From Cymodocea nodosa (lineage: Eukaryota > Streptophyta > Magnoliopsida > Alismatales > Cymodoceaceae): a stretch of DNA of 64,000 nt. The notes under the pieces are model-generated. The model had not been told where the DNA came from, ran no database searches, and worked only from the letters and a program-made list of their open reading frames with translations. Within the stretch, counting starts at the first letter, position 1, and each line of letters begins with the position of its first letter. Both the position numbers and the translations under genes were made by a program. Location of the stretch: the NCBI GenBank assembly GCA_036874045.1, contig JAZBRI010000003.1, forward strand, positions 18,205,501 to 18,269,500, in the 5' to 3' direction. Below are positions 47,490-59,285 of this stretch, in pieces.

Positions 47490-49673
47490 TGTAAAGTATC
47501 AATTTGTGCATTTTATATATGTTAATTCATGCATATTAAGGATTATAAGTCATCATTATATATGTTCTTATGAAAGATTACATGAAAATCATATTTTAGA
47601 ACTATGCATGTTTTATTAGTTAAATAGTCAATAATGTACAAATTTATCCTTTATTAAATTTACACCTAGTCAATTAGCCCATGTGTAGATATAAGTAATT
47701 TATATATTGATTTCATGTATATCTTAAAAGAATTATCATTAAGATATGAAATCAAATAATCCTCAATTGAGCAAGCAATATATTATGCACATTTCATTTT
47801 TTGCTTTATAATTGAGTACCAATTTATGTGTAATGTGCATATGCATTTAACGTTATCTTTTGAGTTGTTGTAGGTGAGGATGTGGACCCTTAGATTAAAT
47901 CATGAGAAATCAACAACTCATGGTCGTCCAATTCAAACTCCAAATCAATCCACCAATCAATCAATCAATGATTAAAGCTTGCCTAAATTAGATGCCACAA
48001 ATTGGAAGGTGTTTGAATTCTTTCCATAGATGAATGACAAGGGAAGAGAAAAGTGCATGGCCGACCAAGCAAACATGTGATCTCCTTTCTACTCCACGCA
48101 AAGGGCCAAGCAAAGAACTCCAAAGAAAAATTTCATCCTCCCTTCTTCTAGCCAAGGTTGTGGATGAGCTCTCCACCAAGGTTGGTGAGCTAGGCGTCTT
48201 CCCCCTCATACTAGAAGACCTCCTTCTCTCCACTCCAAGCCAACATACGGAAGGACCTCCACAGGTGAAATCAGTGGTATTGGAGGCACGTGTGTAGCAT
48301 TGGAAGAGCTTGGGACGTGATCTTCAAGATGAGGTAATAGGAAGCATCAACATTGAGAAGAAAGCTAACAACTTCATACATCTTGGAAGTGGTTGAAGAC
48401 GTGCAACCACCACTTCAAAGCAACCCTAGAGACCTCTTTTGGACGTGCTACAGGTGGTGACAACCCTGTGGTGTGTTGGTGTGACGTGATTCAAGGTTGA
48501 AAGGGAGCTCGTGCTTGAAGAAAGGTGGAGAATTCAAAGGTATATTGGAGAAGAGAGATCCTCATACTTGAATATCAAATTTTCATATCATATGTGTATG
48601 AGTATTTAGGTTTTCAATTCATTTGTTATGTGCACATGTAGTATGTTATTTAAATGATGATTTTGTTTAAGATTATTAGTTGTGTTACAATATATTTCGT
48701 GGAATATAGTTGCTTCATGTGAATATGTGAATGTTGTGCATAAAACTAACTCTTAACCCTTGTGAATGCGTGTATATCCTATTTGCTGTAAATTCTTGTA
48801 TGAGCCTCATTTTGTTATATGTTGTATGACTTAATTTCTCTGAGTTATATGTCGTGTTATAGCTTGTTTTGTAAGTAATTTAAGTGTACAATACGTATGT
48901 AGAGATTTTGGAATTTTTTAGAATGCATTTCTTTGATTTTTCGATTATTCTTTCAAAGGTAGCATCTGCTCTGTTTTGCTGGTCTAGTGACAGAAATTAT
49001 GCTCGACGCCTTCATGATGCCTTGCTTTTGTGCATTTCAAAATGTTTTCCTGTAAATTTTTCTGATTAGAGAAACGAGTTATCTTTCAAGGCGCGGTAAT
49101 TTCGTGGTGTTTCATGAAGATTTAATTGAGTTCCGATTTTTACACCAACGACGTATTTTTGGAAAGTTTTCAGAATCGTTTGGCGCACTATTTTTATATC
49201 CAACATTGGCAGCAACCTAGAGTGAATTAGTCCTGGAAATCACTTCCATTTTAAAGGTAACTCGATGACCTTTCCAACCAATATTTTCTCTGAATTTTTC
49301 AATGTCCAGGTTGGAAGGAAGAAGAGTTAGAATTCGGACTAATTTCTGTGATTCCAGAAACGTGAACTTAAGATTTTCTTGAGTTTTCTAGCTATTAGCT
49401 CTAGGAATTAACAAGTTTTATGCTACTTTTGAAATCTTTATTGTATTTTTGTAAATTGTAACTTGATTACAAATAATTAGAGTTTTAATTGTGGATTCAA
49501 TAGAGTGGATGTTTTATCAAACAATCATTTTAATAAAATTATTTAAGACAAACTCCTTGTGGATTCGACCCGTACTTGCACATACTTAGTACAATGGGCA
49601 CCATGCGCTTGCGGTTTATAAATGTAAAATTTGCGCTTTTGCCGTTAATTTAACAACACATAAAAGTGTTACA
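47490..49673 (+). mobile_element. Solo Ty3/gypsy LTR (plus), TSD ATGTA
   Basis: A 2,184-bp LTR from TGTAAAGTATC to AGTGTTACA, flanked by ATGTA (47485-47489 and 49674-49678), inside the 3' ORF of H. It has the conserved tract GTGGATTCGACCCG...CATGCGCTTGCGG at about 49560-49618. It is the same subfamily as the solo LTR at 42733-44918 but in the opposite orientation. Short ORFs around 47988-48297 and 48884-49069 are not supported. Confidence 0.93.
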
Positions 49674-49896
49674 ATGTAATATTTTCATTAGTATTTTGAA
49701 GCTCTTGTCTAACTTCATCTAGTATACCTTGAGGAAAGAAGTAATCTCTATAAATTTCTGCTAACCTTTTGTCTACTCGAAGTATTTTCTTGAACAAAGT
49801 GCGTGGAACTTCATCAATATCTATTTCTTTTCCTTTTGCATCTCCTCTACTTTTGCTTTTTCCCCTACCACGACCTTTGTAGAACTTGGAGACCAT
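49674..49896 (-). pseudogene. Element H 3' ORF, N-terminal part
   Basis: Starts MVSKFYKGRGRGKSKSRG at 49896 and continues with FKKILRVDKRLAEIYRDYFF and the GILDEVRQELQNT helix. The strongly basic first 20 residues are shared by all copies. It is separated from the rest by the solo LTR. Confidence 0.82.
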
Positions 49897-51471
49897 CATC
49901 GCAGGTTGTAACAGCAACAAACAGGAAGGGTTTTCTTAACAAAGTTTACGAATAACCTAAGTGCCCGTGTAATAAGTGTATAAATAGGGTTTTAGGCGAA
50001 TAACTCAACGTATATAGAAGTCAGGTTTGGATTTTAAATGAATATTGAATAAAGTTTATTCAATCAAGGTACCCGAAATATTCAAGTATAACTCGTTGAG
50101 TTAACTAACCTAACGAATAAAATACTGTCTAGAGGCAGTTTTACATGTTACCTTATATAACATAACATTCAGTTAGTACACTTAACAAAAATTCAGATGC
50201 TTTAAACTGAAACCTTCCGAAGACAACACACATGTTATACTTAACATTATCTTGAGAACATTGTAAACTATTCTAACATTCTCTTCTTATGAATCTAAAA
50301 TAGTTTGTTTTGTCTTTTTAAATTGTTTCATCAAGATCTTAAGAGGACTTTAATTCAGATTAACCAAGATTTGTATTCTGAATTATATTAATCTGTTTTG
50401 GACATTGTTAATCCTCCCCCTACAAATATACTTCTTATATATTCAATAACATACAAAATATACTTGTATAACAATAGATGTTAAGTATAACTAGACTTTT
50501 AAATTTTCTTTTCAGAAACTTTCGTTATCCTGAATTCATCAAAAATGATTTCCAGAATCAATTCCTATTGTATATGAATCAAAACATAACTTTGAACTCA
50601 ATATGATTAATTCAAGGAGAATAAAAGAATGTATCTCAAATAAACGTTTTCAAAAGTACTAATTTTGATTAAACAAATCAGTACTCATATTGGTAGAAAC
50701 TATATTCGATTCAAAGATATCTGTAATTAATGAAACAACTTTTTCTTTTCAAAACAGTAACTATTGATAATTTTCTTTAAAAGTTAGTTTGAAAAGCTTG
50801 AATCATACAAGAGCTTTCTAATGTACTCGTGTAATGAGCTTTTAGTCAACAATCCCAGATCTGATCAGGACCTTAGGTTGCCAGATTTAAAGAGTCCTTT
50901 TTGAGGACAATAATCCTTACATACCTATCTACTCAAGTACAAAAGGCTCATAATCAAACTAATCAATAAACTCTTAAAGATTTTCACTTTGTAAGCACTT
51001 TTCATTTGAAACACAATATATATATATTCCATTAATACAGATGTAATAAAACACAAATCTCATACAATTTTTACTTCTATGATTTTAATGAAAATATGAA
51101 TCAATTTCAATAAGCTTATACTTTTGATTAACAATTTAAGATGGGTTACATATAAATTATTCTACAAGTTTAATCAATTAAGTCAAATGCATGCATGATC
51201 ATATGCACTTTCCTCGATTCAAAGAAAACACTTAATCAAAATTTTAGAAGTATTTAATACTTTTCATTTACACTTCCACTTAAAATTGTGAAAACCATTA
51301 AAATTGATAACTTACTTAAAATCAATAAGATATTACTATGATTTTACAATAAATACATAGTATCTTAAGCAACAGTTTAGATATTACTTAGATATTTATG
51401 ATAAGTATATAATATCTATGAGGTAAACAACATCATCAATAATATTTATCTTTTTGTGGAGTTTAAGCATT
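49897..51471 (-). other. Element H non-coding tract between pol and 3' ORF
   Basis: Collinear with the same interval in A, C and D. It includes CCTCCCCCTAC (50413-50423), a donor-like motif (about 50919-50929, minus strand) and the post-pol hairpin (about 51327-51367). Confidence 0.8.
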
Positions 51472-52191
51472 TTACACATCACATAGCCTACAAATACCTA
51501 AATTTAATCTTATGTTGCAGAATGTATTTTCGTCTAGAGGTTTTATAAATATATCAATTAATTGATTTTTACTAGACAAATTCTAATTTAATTTTTCCTT
51601 TAATTAGGTTATCTCTTAGAAAATGATGTCTAACCTCTATATGCTTTGCTCTAGAATGTAATACAAGATTTTTGGAAAGATTTATTGCAGAATTACTGTC
51701 ACAATAAATCTCAGTTGTATCATAAGATAATCCAAAATCTTCTAAAGTTTGCCTTATCCACAGAATCTAAGTGCAACATAGTGCAGCAACAACATATTCA
51801 GCTTCTATAGTAGAAAGTGCTACACAGTTTTGCTTTTTACTAAACCATGACACCAAATTATTTCCCAATAATTGACATGTGCCACTGGTACTCTTTCTAT
51901 TAGATTTAGATCCTGCATAATCAGCATCAGTATATCCTATAAGATCTATTGAACTATCCTTAGAATAATACAGTTTGAAATTTTTAGTTCCTTGTATATA
52001 TCTAAATATTCTTTTAACTGCAATTGAGTGTGATTCTTTAGGATTAGATTAAAATCTAGCACAAACACACATAGCAAACATAATATCAGGTCTACTAGCA
52101 GTCAAATAAAGTAAAGAACTAATCATACTTCTGTATTTTCTTTGATCTATTGATTTTCCTATGTCATCAATATCTAACTTTAAAGAAGTAC
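51472..52191 (-). pseudogene. pol: Element H pol, RT end and RNase H
   Basis: The minus strand encodes the C-terminal third of copia pol: [18 protein letters not shown], the CSFSKKQNCVALS-like region, STIEAEYVVAALC, a DSNSAINLSKN segment, SKNQLIDIFIKPLDE and RLCDV. A gypsy LTR starts at 52192; the N-terminal part of pol lies at 55092-56831. Confidence 0.82.
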
Positions 52192-55091
52192 TGTAAGGAG
52201 TAAAATTGTGCATTTTTATGTGATATTATTTGTGCTTCTTATGACTTAAATGTTAAATAATGCACGATTATAATTGAAATATCATCACATTAGCATTTAC
52301 ATGAGTATGCATGATTATGAGATTTAATGACTTAAATTTGCACAACTTAGCCCTTTTGTTGATTATTGACTTAATGATCATGGGAATGAATAGTGATTAT
52401 TTACTTAGATGTCTTAGATGTTTTCTTCTTGTTATATTTTAATTTGTTTGCTTAAGTTTTAAAGGTTATCTAAAGGAAATAAGATGGATGAATCTCAACC
52501 ATTGGATCTACTAAGGAAGAGATCAACTACCAAGTCTATTTAAAGGGAAGGACAACCCAAAACTAGGTTTTGTCTTCTCCTCTCCAAGCAAAAATGTGGC
52601 TCCTTCTTCTCCTTGGATTACCGGTGGCCAAAGCTCCTTGGAAGCAAGTCACTTCCTCTCTGGTGTTGCTGATTTTGGTGGTGTGTGGAGAGAGCAAGTT
52701 GGACCCAAGGGAGGCGTGCTCGTGGAAGCTTCAAGGAAGGATGTGGGTGCATAGAAGGTGATTTTGTTGGGTGCAACTCCCCTTCTTCTTTGGTGTACAA
52801 CTCTCTTGCGTGGAGGACAGTAGAAACCTCTTGTGGAGAGGCCTCTTCATCTAGTTTGGAGGTGATATGCGTGGAGAAAGCAAGGAAGGAGCCAACTAGG
52901 GCATGGTTGGTGGACGTCCATGAGAAGGAAGCTTGTTGCCTTCATCCTTTGGTGAAATCTTGAAGTCCCTTAATATTTCAAGAGGAAAACATGGTGTGAC
53001 AGGCCATGTTGGAGTCTTGAGGATGTGAGGGAGGCCAACTTCAGGAGCTTACTTCAAGGTGTTGGAGATTTAAAAGTATAACTTGGAGTGGGTTGACCAA
53101 AAACTAACATTATGTTTGCATATGTTGTGTCTTATCATTGTGTTTGATGTTGTTTGTATATTGCATATGTCTTTACATGTTTAGGTTTATTTTTAGTAGT
53201 ATAATCTTCATTTTTATGTTGTAAAACTCTTAGTTCGTTTAATGAAACTTGCCTCTGAAAATGAATGATTTTCGTGTAGATATGTGAATACATGTAGTCA
53301 AGGTGTTCGTTTACTGTAAAGACAGAACTTTCCTTGTGTTGTTTTCTTTGTAAATCGAGTTTTTCTCAATGCTTTTCATCGATTCTTAAGCCATTTTTGT
53401 AGAGAAATAAAAGACGATTCTTTCTGTATACTTTGTTTAATTTTTTGAGCAATTTTGGTTTGATTTTTCCATTTTATACGAAGAGTGTATTCTCAATCCG
53501 AAATCACATTTTCGATCAGTAGTTTTGCGGAAATGTCTGATGCGATTTCTCCCTTTGTGCAGTATGTTTTTAAAATCTGTAAATTGGGTTTATTAGATTG
53601 ATAAGTATAATTTCGTTCAACGGTGATTTCATAGATTTTAACGAAGAATTGATAAAGTTCTTGAGTTTTTACTGTGAGTGCGCGTTTTGCATTATTTCAA
53701 GATCATTTTGCGCACCTTACTAGGGCTTAATGTTATTTTCAATTGAAAACTATTTAGACTGTAAAATCACCGTGTCCTTTTAGATAACTTGAAACCCTTT
53801 CCAGTTCATATTTTTACATGATTTCTAAACTCCTATGTTGGGAGAAATCGTTATTATAAGTAGAGATATTTTCTGTGATTTAGGAGAAGAAGTTAGGAAG
53901 GGAGCGGATTTTTGTAGTTCCGGATTCTAGCCAAATAGAATCCTGCCCTACATTACTCCTTTCATAAAAGACGCTTTTGGTAGAGTTTTTTAGTGTTTAT
54001 TGATTTTATTTTGTAAGAAATTTCATGTATATTACAGTCATGTAAATTTTGTATTTTTTTTAGAATGTATTTCATTGGTTTTTGATTTTTTCTATCAGAG
54101 GTCGTAGTAGTTTTGAATTCCTGTTCGGATGCTAGTTTTAGTGCTCAACGCCTGAGTGTTGCCTGCACTACAAACTTTATGGAAAGCTGTTCTGTCAATT
54201 TTTCATATTAGTAGTACGAGTTTTTATTCAAAGCCCTCTGATTTCACAGGATTTCATGGAGTTTGACCAAGTTATGATTTTTGCACCAAAGTTGCGTTTT
54301 TGGAAAGTTTACATAACGGTTCTACGCCCTGTCAGTAAATCCAACACTTCTAGATTTTTATAATGATTTAGTCTATGAAATTACTTCCATTTCGAAGATA
54401 ACTCGAGGATCTTTCCAACCAATATTTTCTCTAGATTTTTCAATGTCCAGGTTGGATGTAAGGAGAGTTAGAAGTTGGGCTTAATTTCTGTAATTTCAGA
54501 GACGAAACTCATTAATTTTCTTGAGTTTCCTAAGGTTTAACCTTAGGAACTTATTGGATTTATGATGATACTTGAACTCTTTATCGTATTTATGTAATTA
54601 TTACCTATTAATATGTAATTAAAGTTTTTATCATGGTTTTAGTGATGTGAATATTTTGCTAAGCATTTATTTCCTTGAATTCGTTTAAGACAAGCTTTTG
54701 TGGATCGACCCACTCTTGCATATGCTAAATACAATAAGTACCGTGCGCTTGCGGTTTATAAATGTAAAATTTGGGATTTTCGTGTTTTAATTCTAAATAC
54801 ATCAAACTTCCTTACAAGTTTTTGGCACCGTTTCCGTGGAGCTTGGAGTTTAACAGTCTTTGAAATTGTGTTTAGTGAATATATTCCTTTGTGTATTGCA
54901 TTTCTCTTCTAAATATTTTACTTCTTCTTTTTTTCTTTTCTTTTTCCTAGAAACACCATATGAGCTAAATATATTTATTTAAGTGATGGTGTGAATCTCT
55001 TTTGGAATTGAAATGATAATCTTTGTGTAGTCAATTCATAGTGTTGTATGGTTTTTAGTACAAAATTGTTTTAAGAATGTGATTTGAAAAA
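52192..55091 (+). mobile_element. Ty3/gypsy LTR with primer site and leader, inserted in H
   Basis: The LTR runs from 52192 to 54816 (2,625 bp) with perfect inverted ends TGTAAGGA and TCCTTACA. A TTTAAAGG promoter-like site lies near 52540. The 3' part has the GTGGATCGACCC...CGTGCGCTTGCGG tract (about 54700-54753). A primer-site-like TGGCACCGTTTCCGTGGA (54823-54840) follows, a diverged match to the complement of tRNA-Asp, then about 250 bases of leader with no gag. Copia sequence of H resumes at about 55092. It is related to the two solo LTRs at roughly 30% divergence, by eye, in 54055-54520. GC-richer ORFs at 52570-52963 are not supported as genes. Confidence 0.85.
54823..54840 (+). other. 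Ty3/gypsy primer-binding site (tRNA-Asp type, diverged)
   Basis: Lies seven bases after the LTR end. It matches TGGCGCCGTTGCCGGGGA, used by Athila/Tat elements, at most positions. Confidence 0.7.
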
Positions 55092-56831
55092 CTTTTAACT
55101 GCAATTGAGTGTGATTCTTTAGGATTAGATTGAACAACTTCTGGTGGAGAGACTAATTCTCAAACATCATTTCTGATGAATTGATTTAGTTCTTCTTGCA
55201 TTGCCACTATCCAATTTTCATTAGATAATGCTTCTTCTATATTCCTTGGTTCTACCATGGAAACAAACATACACATACTATTTAAATTTACTAAAGCTCT
55301 AGTTTTAACTCCCTCATTAATATTACCAATGACTTGAGTAATGGGATGTGATGAAGAATAATGCCAATGTCTCTGATTTTCCTCAATATTCTCATCAACA
55401 TCTGAAGGTCCATTACTTTCATCATCTATTTGATCATTTAAGTTCATATTTTTGATTTTCTCAAATAAATCTTAAATCACTCTATTGATCTCTAACTCTT
55501 TTGGACAATTGATCATATCATCATTATCAACTTTAGATTGAGATTCTCTAAAAGAATTTTCATTGAAGCTTACATGGAGGGTTTCTTCAATAGTCCTAGA
55601 AGTCTTATTATATACTCTATTGGCTTTACTTCTTGTAGAGTAACCTACAAAAATTCCTTCATCTGTTTTGGCTTGAAATTTATCCCTTTTATCCTTAGTA
55701 TTAAGAATAAAACACTTGCAGCCAAATGGTTTCATATAGGAAATTTTTGGAACCTTATTAAACATAATTTCAAAAGGAGTTTTATTAACATGAGGTCTTA
55801 AGTGACTTCTATTAATAATATAACAAGCTGTATTTACTACTTCAGCCAAAAGATTTTGAGGTAAATTATGTTCATTTAACATAGTTCTGGCCATTTCCTA
55901 AAGTGATCAATTCTTTCTCTCAACAACACCATTTTGAGATGGTGCTCTTGGAAAAGAAAATCTATGATCAATGCCATGATCTATATAGTAATTATCCATT
56001 TGATCATTATCAAATTCTGTACCATGATCACATTTTGAACAGAGACATTTTGTTCATTTTGAACAAAATTGTAAACCATTTTAAACTTTTCAAAAACTTC
56101 TGTCTTAGATGCTAGAAAGTATACCCAAGTGTATCTAGAGAAGTCATCTACTAAAACAAATACATACCGTTTACCACCAAGACTCATGATTCTTATTGGT
56201 CCAAATAGATCCATATGTATAAGTTCTAATACTCTCTTACTTGAAATATCAATTTTGGATTTAAAAGAGTTTTTGTGAAGTTTACCTAACTCGCATGCAT
56301 CACATATAAAGTCCTTTGAGTATTTAATCTTTGGTAAACCTCTCACTAAATAATTTCTAGATAGTTTATGTAACAGTTTCATATTTATATGCCCAACCCT
56401 TCTATGCCAAAGATATGCATCACTAGTTTCAGCTAGCAAACATGAATTTAAATCAACTGCACCAGAAGGTAAAGATAAAATACATACAGAACCTTTCCTT
56501 TTAGCAATAAACTTAATTTCATCTATATTTTTATCAATAATTTTCCATACATTATTTTCAAACACTACATAATATCCATTCTTAATTAGTTTTATAACAC
56601 TCAGTAAATTAAATCTTAGGTTTTCTACATATAGTACATTCAAAATAACACAAGTTAGAGTTATTTGAACATTACCCATGCCTATAATTTTATCCTTGCT
56701 TTTGTTTCCAAATCTTACACTACCTTTCATGGTATTTGTAAAATTTTGTAGTAGACTTTTTGTCTAGTCATGTGACTTGACGCTCCACTATCTAAAATCC
56801 ATTTTGATGTTGTTTCCTCCTGCAAAACAAG
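55092..56831 (-). pseudogene. pol: Element H pol, protease to RT start, broken
   Basis: From the right: the protease signature, the NVLYVENLRFNLLSV block, the integrase zinc domain (WHRRVGHINMKLLHK ... CDACELGK) and core ([13 protein letters not shown]), then the copia integrase tail ([15 protein letters not shown]), an acidic linker ([17 protein letters not shown]) and the RT start ([16 protein letters not shown]). It precedes 51472-52191 in the reading direction. Several breaks. Confidence 0.87.
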
Positions 56832-59086
56832 TTAAGAAAAAAATTTTCTTGGTACCCAATGTTGTTGAGGACCAAGTTTATTAAACACATATTTCTTCTT
56901 TTTGTTTAAAACAATTTAACATTTTCATTTACATTCTTATTAGTTGTAAGTACTATTGACTTATCGTTAGTATTAGAATTACTTATAACATTATTACTCT
57001 TATAATCATTCATTTTGTTTTCAGATGTAGTATAACCAAGATCAAACCGATTTTTATTAGATGTTAATTTATTTTGGTCATGCTTATACATTTCAATAAG
57101 TTCATACCAAGATTTTGTACATGTATTTGAATTTTCAATACATAGAAAATCTTTTTCTACACAAGAATTTTTAGATTTATCACATGCAGAATGAGTAATT
57201 GGTCTAACACCAATGCTTTGAATTACATGCTTGGGTTTCTGAATTTTCAGTTTACTACAATTGTCTGAAATTTTAAAAATATTAGAAACTGAATTTCCAG
57301 AACAAGAAATAAGATTTTTAGAAACATTAATAGTCATGTTAGAAGTACATTTAGACAAATCACATTGATTTATATTATTACTACATGATTCACCCCTTGA
57401 AGTACCTACTACATATTTATTACCTTGTTTCATGATAAAAGGAATTTTAGTCTTAGATTTACTTGAACTGCAACTAATAAATCCTTTATTGGCTTGAGAT
57501 TCAGGATATTCAAGATAATCAAATCTTAAGCCAAATTTATATGACACCACAGGGGTACTAGTTAGTTTATCTAACTTAGTTTTACTTAAATTCCATTTCT
57601 CAATGGTAGAATTTAAATCTAGCTCTCTCATTTTTAATTTATCAACCTCTAATTCGAGATCATTTATATTTTTTCTCAACATTTCATTTTCAGATTCTAT
57701 CTTTAATTTTTCAGCATTTGTATTCTGTATTTGTTCATGCAAGACACATTCATTAAATCTAAATTTATGCAAATCTCTAGCATGATTTTCATTATCACAT
57801 TTAAACTTTTCTAAAGTAGTAGACATGAAACAATTTTCTTCTTCCATAATGGATAAAGAGTTTCTAATATTCTTATTTTCTAGTTTACAAACTTTATGTT
57901 TTTGTAATAATGCATGATAAGCACATAATAATTCATCAAAGTTAAAATTTCAATAACTTTCAGGATCAAATATTACCTCAGACTCATCTGCCATGAAGCA
58001 CAAATGAGCAACGTCTTCTAACTCTGGTTCTCCTTCTGAATGTGAAGATTTTGATGATGATTCCTCAAATTCAGACTCTTCAGATGCGTCATCCCAAGTG
58101 ACCTTCAAAGCTTTTTTCTTGTAAAACTTTTTTTGAGTTTTCTAAGCCATCTTCTTCTAATTTGTCCTACTATACTTTTCATTTTTCCTTATAGGACAAT
58201 CTAGAGAAAGATGTCCAGGTTTCTTACAATTGTAACATACATACTTTCTAGATGAAGAATTCTTGTCATTCAGTGATTTTGATGTTGAGGGTTTGTCATC
58301 TTTAGTGCTTTGCTGTTTCCTAGCTTTCCATGCTTTCTTGAATTTTCTAGTCAGCAAGATCAAATCCTCGTCAGAATCAGTAGATAAATCAGAATTCGAA
58401 TTAATTTTGAAGGCTATTTCTTTCTTCATTTTTAGTTTGTTGTGACGCAGTGATTCATTTAATTGAACTTCATAAGCAATTAAGTTTCCTATAAGTTCAT
58501 TCATGGTATAAACATTTAAATCCCGTGATTCCTCAATTGATGTTATTTTCTGAGACCATTTAGAACTTAGGGATCTGAGAATTTTCCTCACTAAATCCTT
58601 TTGTTCAAAATTCTTTCCTAAGCATTTTAAAGAGTTTATGATATCAAGAAATCTAGAAAACATCTCAAAAATACTTTCATCTTCATGCATCATAAATAGT
58701 TCATACTTATGAATTAACAAATTTATCTTAGTCTCTTTAACTTGAGAAGTACCTTCATGTGAAACTTCTAGTGCATGCCACATCTCATAAGCAGATTTAT
58801 ATGCCGACACTTTACTGAACTATTCATAACTCAATGCACAAAATAAAATATTTAAGTCCTTTGCATTCAGAGTTTCATTTTCTTTTTTAGTAATTGTCCA
58901 AGTATTATAAGGGGTAGATAATGGAGTATATGGTTTAGAAATCATGAACCACAACTTATGATCTATACTTTAAAGAAAAGCAGTCATCCTATATTTCCAA
59001 TATTCAAAATGTATTCCATCAAATAAAGGAGGACGATTAAGATTTTGGCCTTCATATAAAGAAAAATTACCATTTCCAGTAGCCAT
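56832..59086 (-). pseudogene. gag: Element H gag (Sirevirus-type), broken
   Basis: Starts at 59084-59086 with the conserved MATGNGNFSLYEGQN-type N-terminus. The capsid region, basic linker, CCHC knuckle (CYNCKKPGHLSLDC), acidic block (EESEFEESSSKSS), coiled coil (ESENEMLRKNINDLELEVDK) and Lys-rich tail follow. About five breaks. Confidence 0.88.
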
Positions 59087-59271
59087 CTTACCTTAGATTT
59101 TTCAACCTATTTGATTTTAAACAGACTAAAACTTTAAAACAACTTGAGCCTTAAATCAAGAAAGTTAAATGTATGCTCAGATATTAATTTCTGTTTAAAA
59201 ATAAGGAAGGCAGAATAAGCAATGATTTTAAATAAGTTGGTATCGATTTTATATCAAAGATTATTAACAAA

Positions 59272-59283
59272 GCTCTGATACCA
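59272..59283 (-). other. Element H primer-binding site (initiator tRNA-Met)
   Basis: On the minus strand it reads TGGTATCAGAGC, a perfect complement to the 3' end of plant initiator tRNA-Met, two bases from the 5' LTR. Confidence 0.92.
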
Positions 59284-59285
59284 CT

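Noticed and set aside
52570-52963. Open frames (63-92 residues) in a GC-richer stretch, first taken for a small secreted protein (hydrophobic MWLLLLLGLPVA start)
   Set aside because: They lie inside the gypsy LTR just after its promoter-like site, overlap on both strands, and the related LTRs do not keep any of the frames.
59272-59283. tRNA-like sequence, considered as a tRNA gene fragment
   Set aside because: Only the 12 bases complementary to initiator tRNA-Met are present, in the exact place of a primer-binding site.
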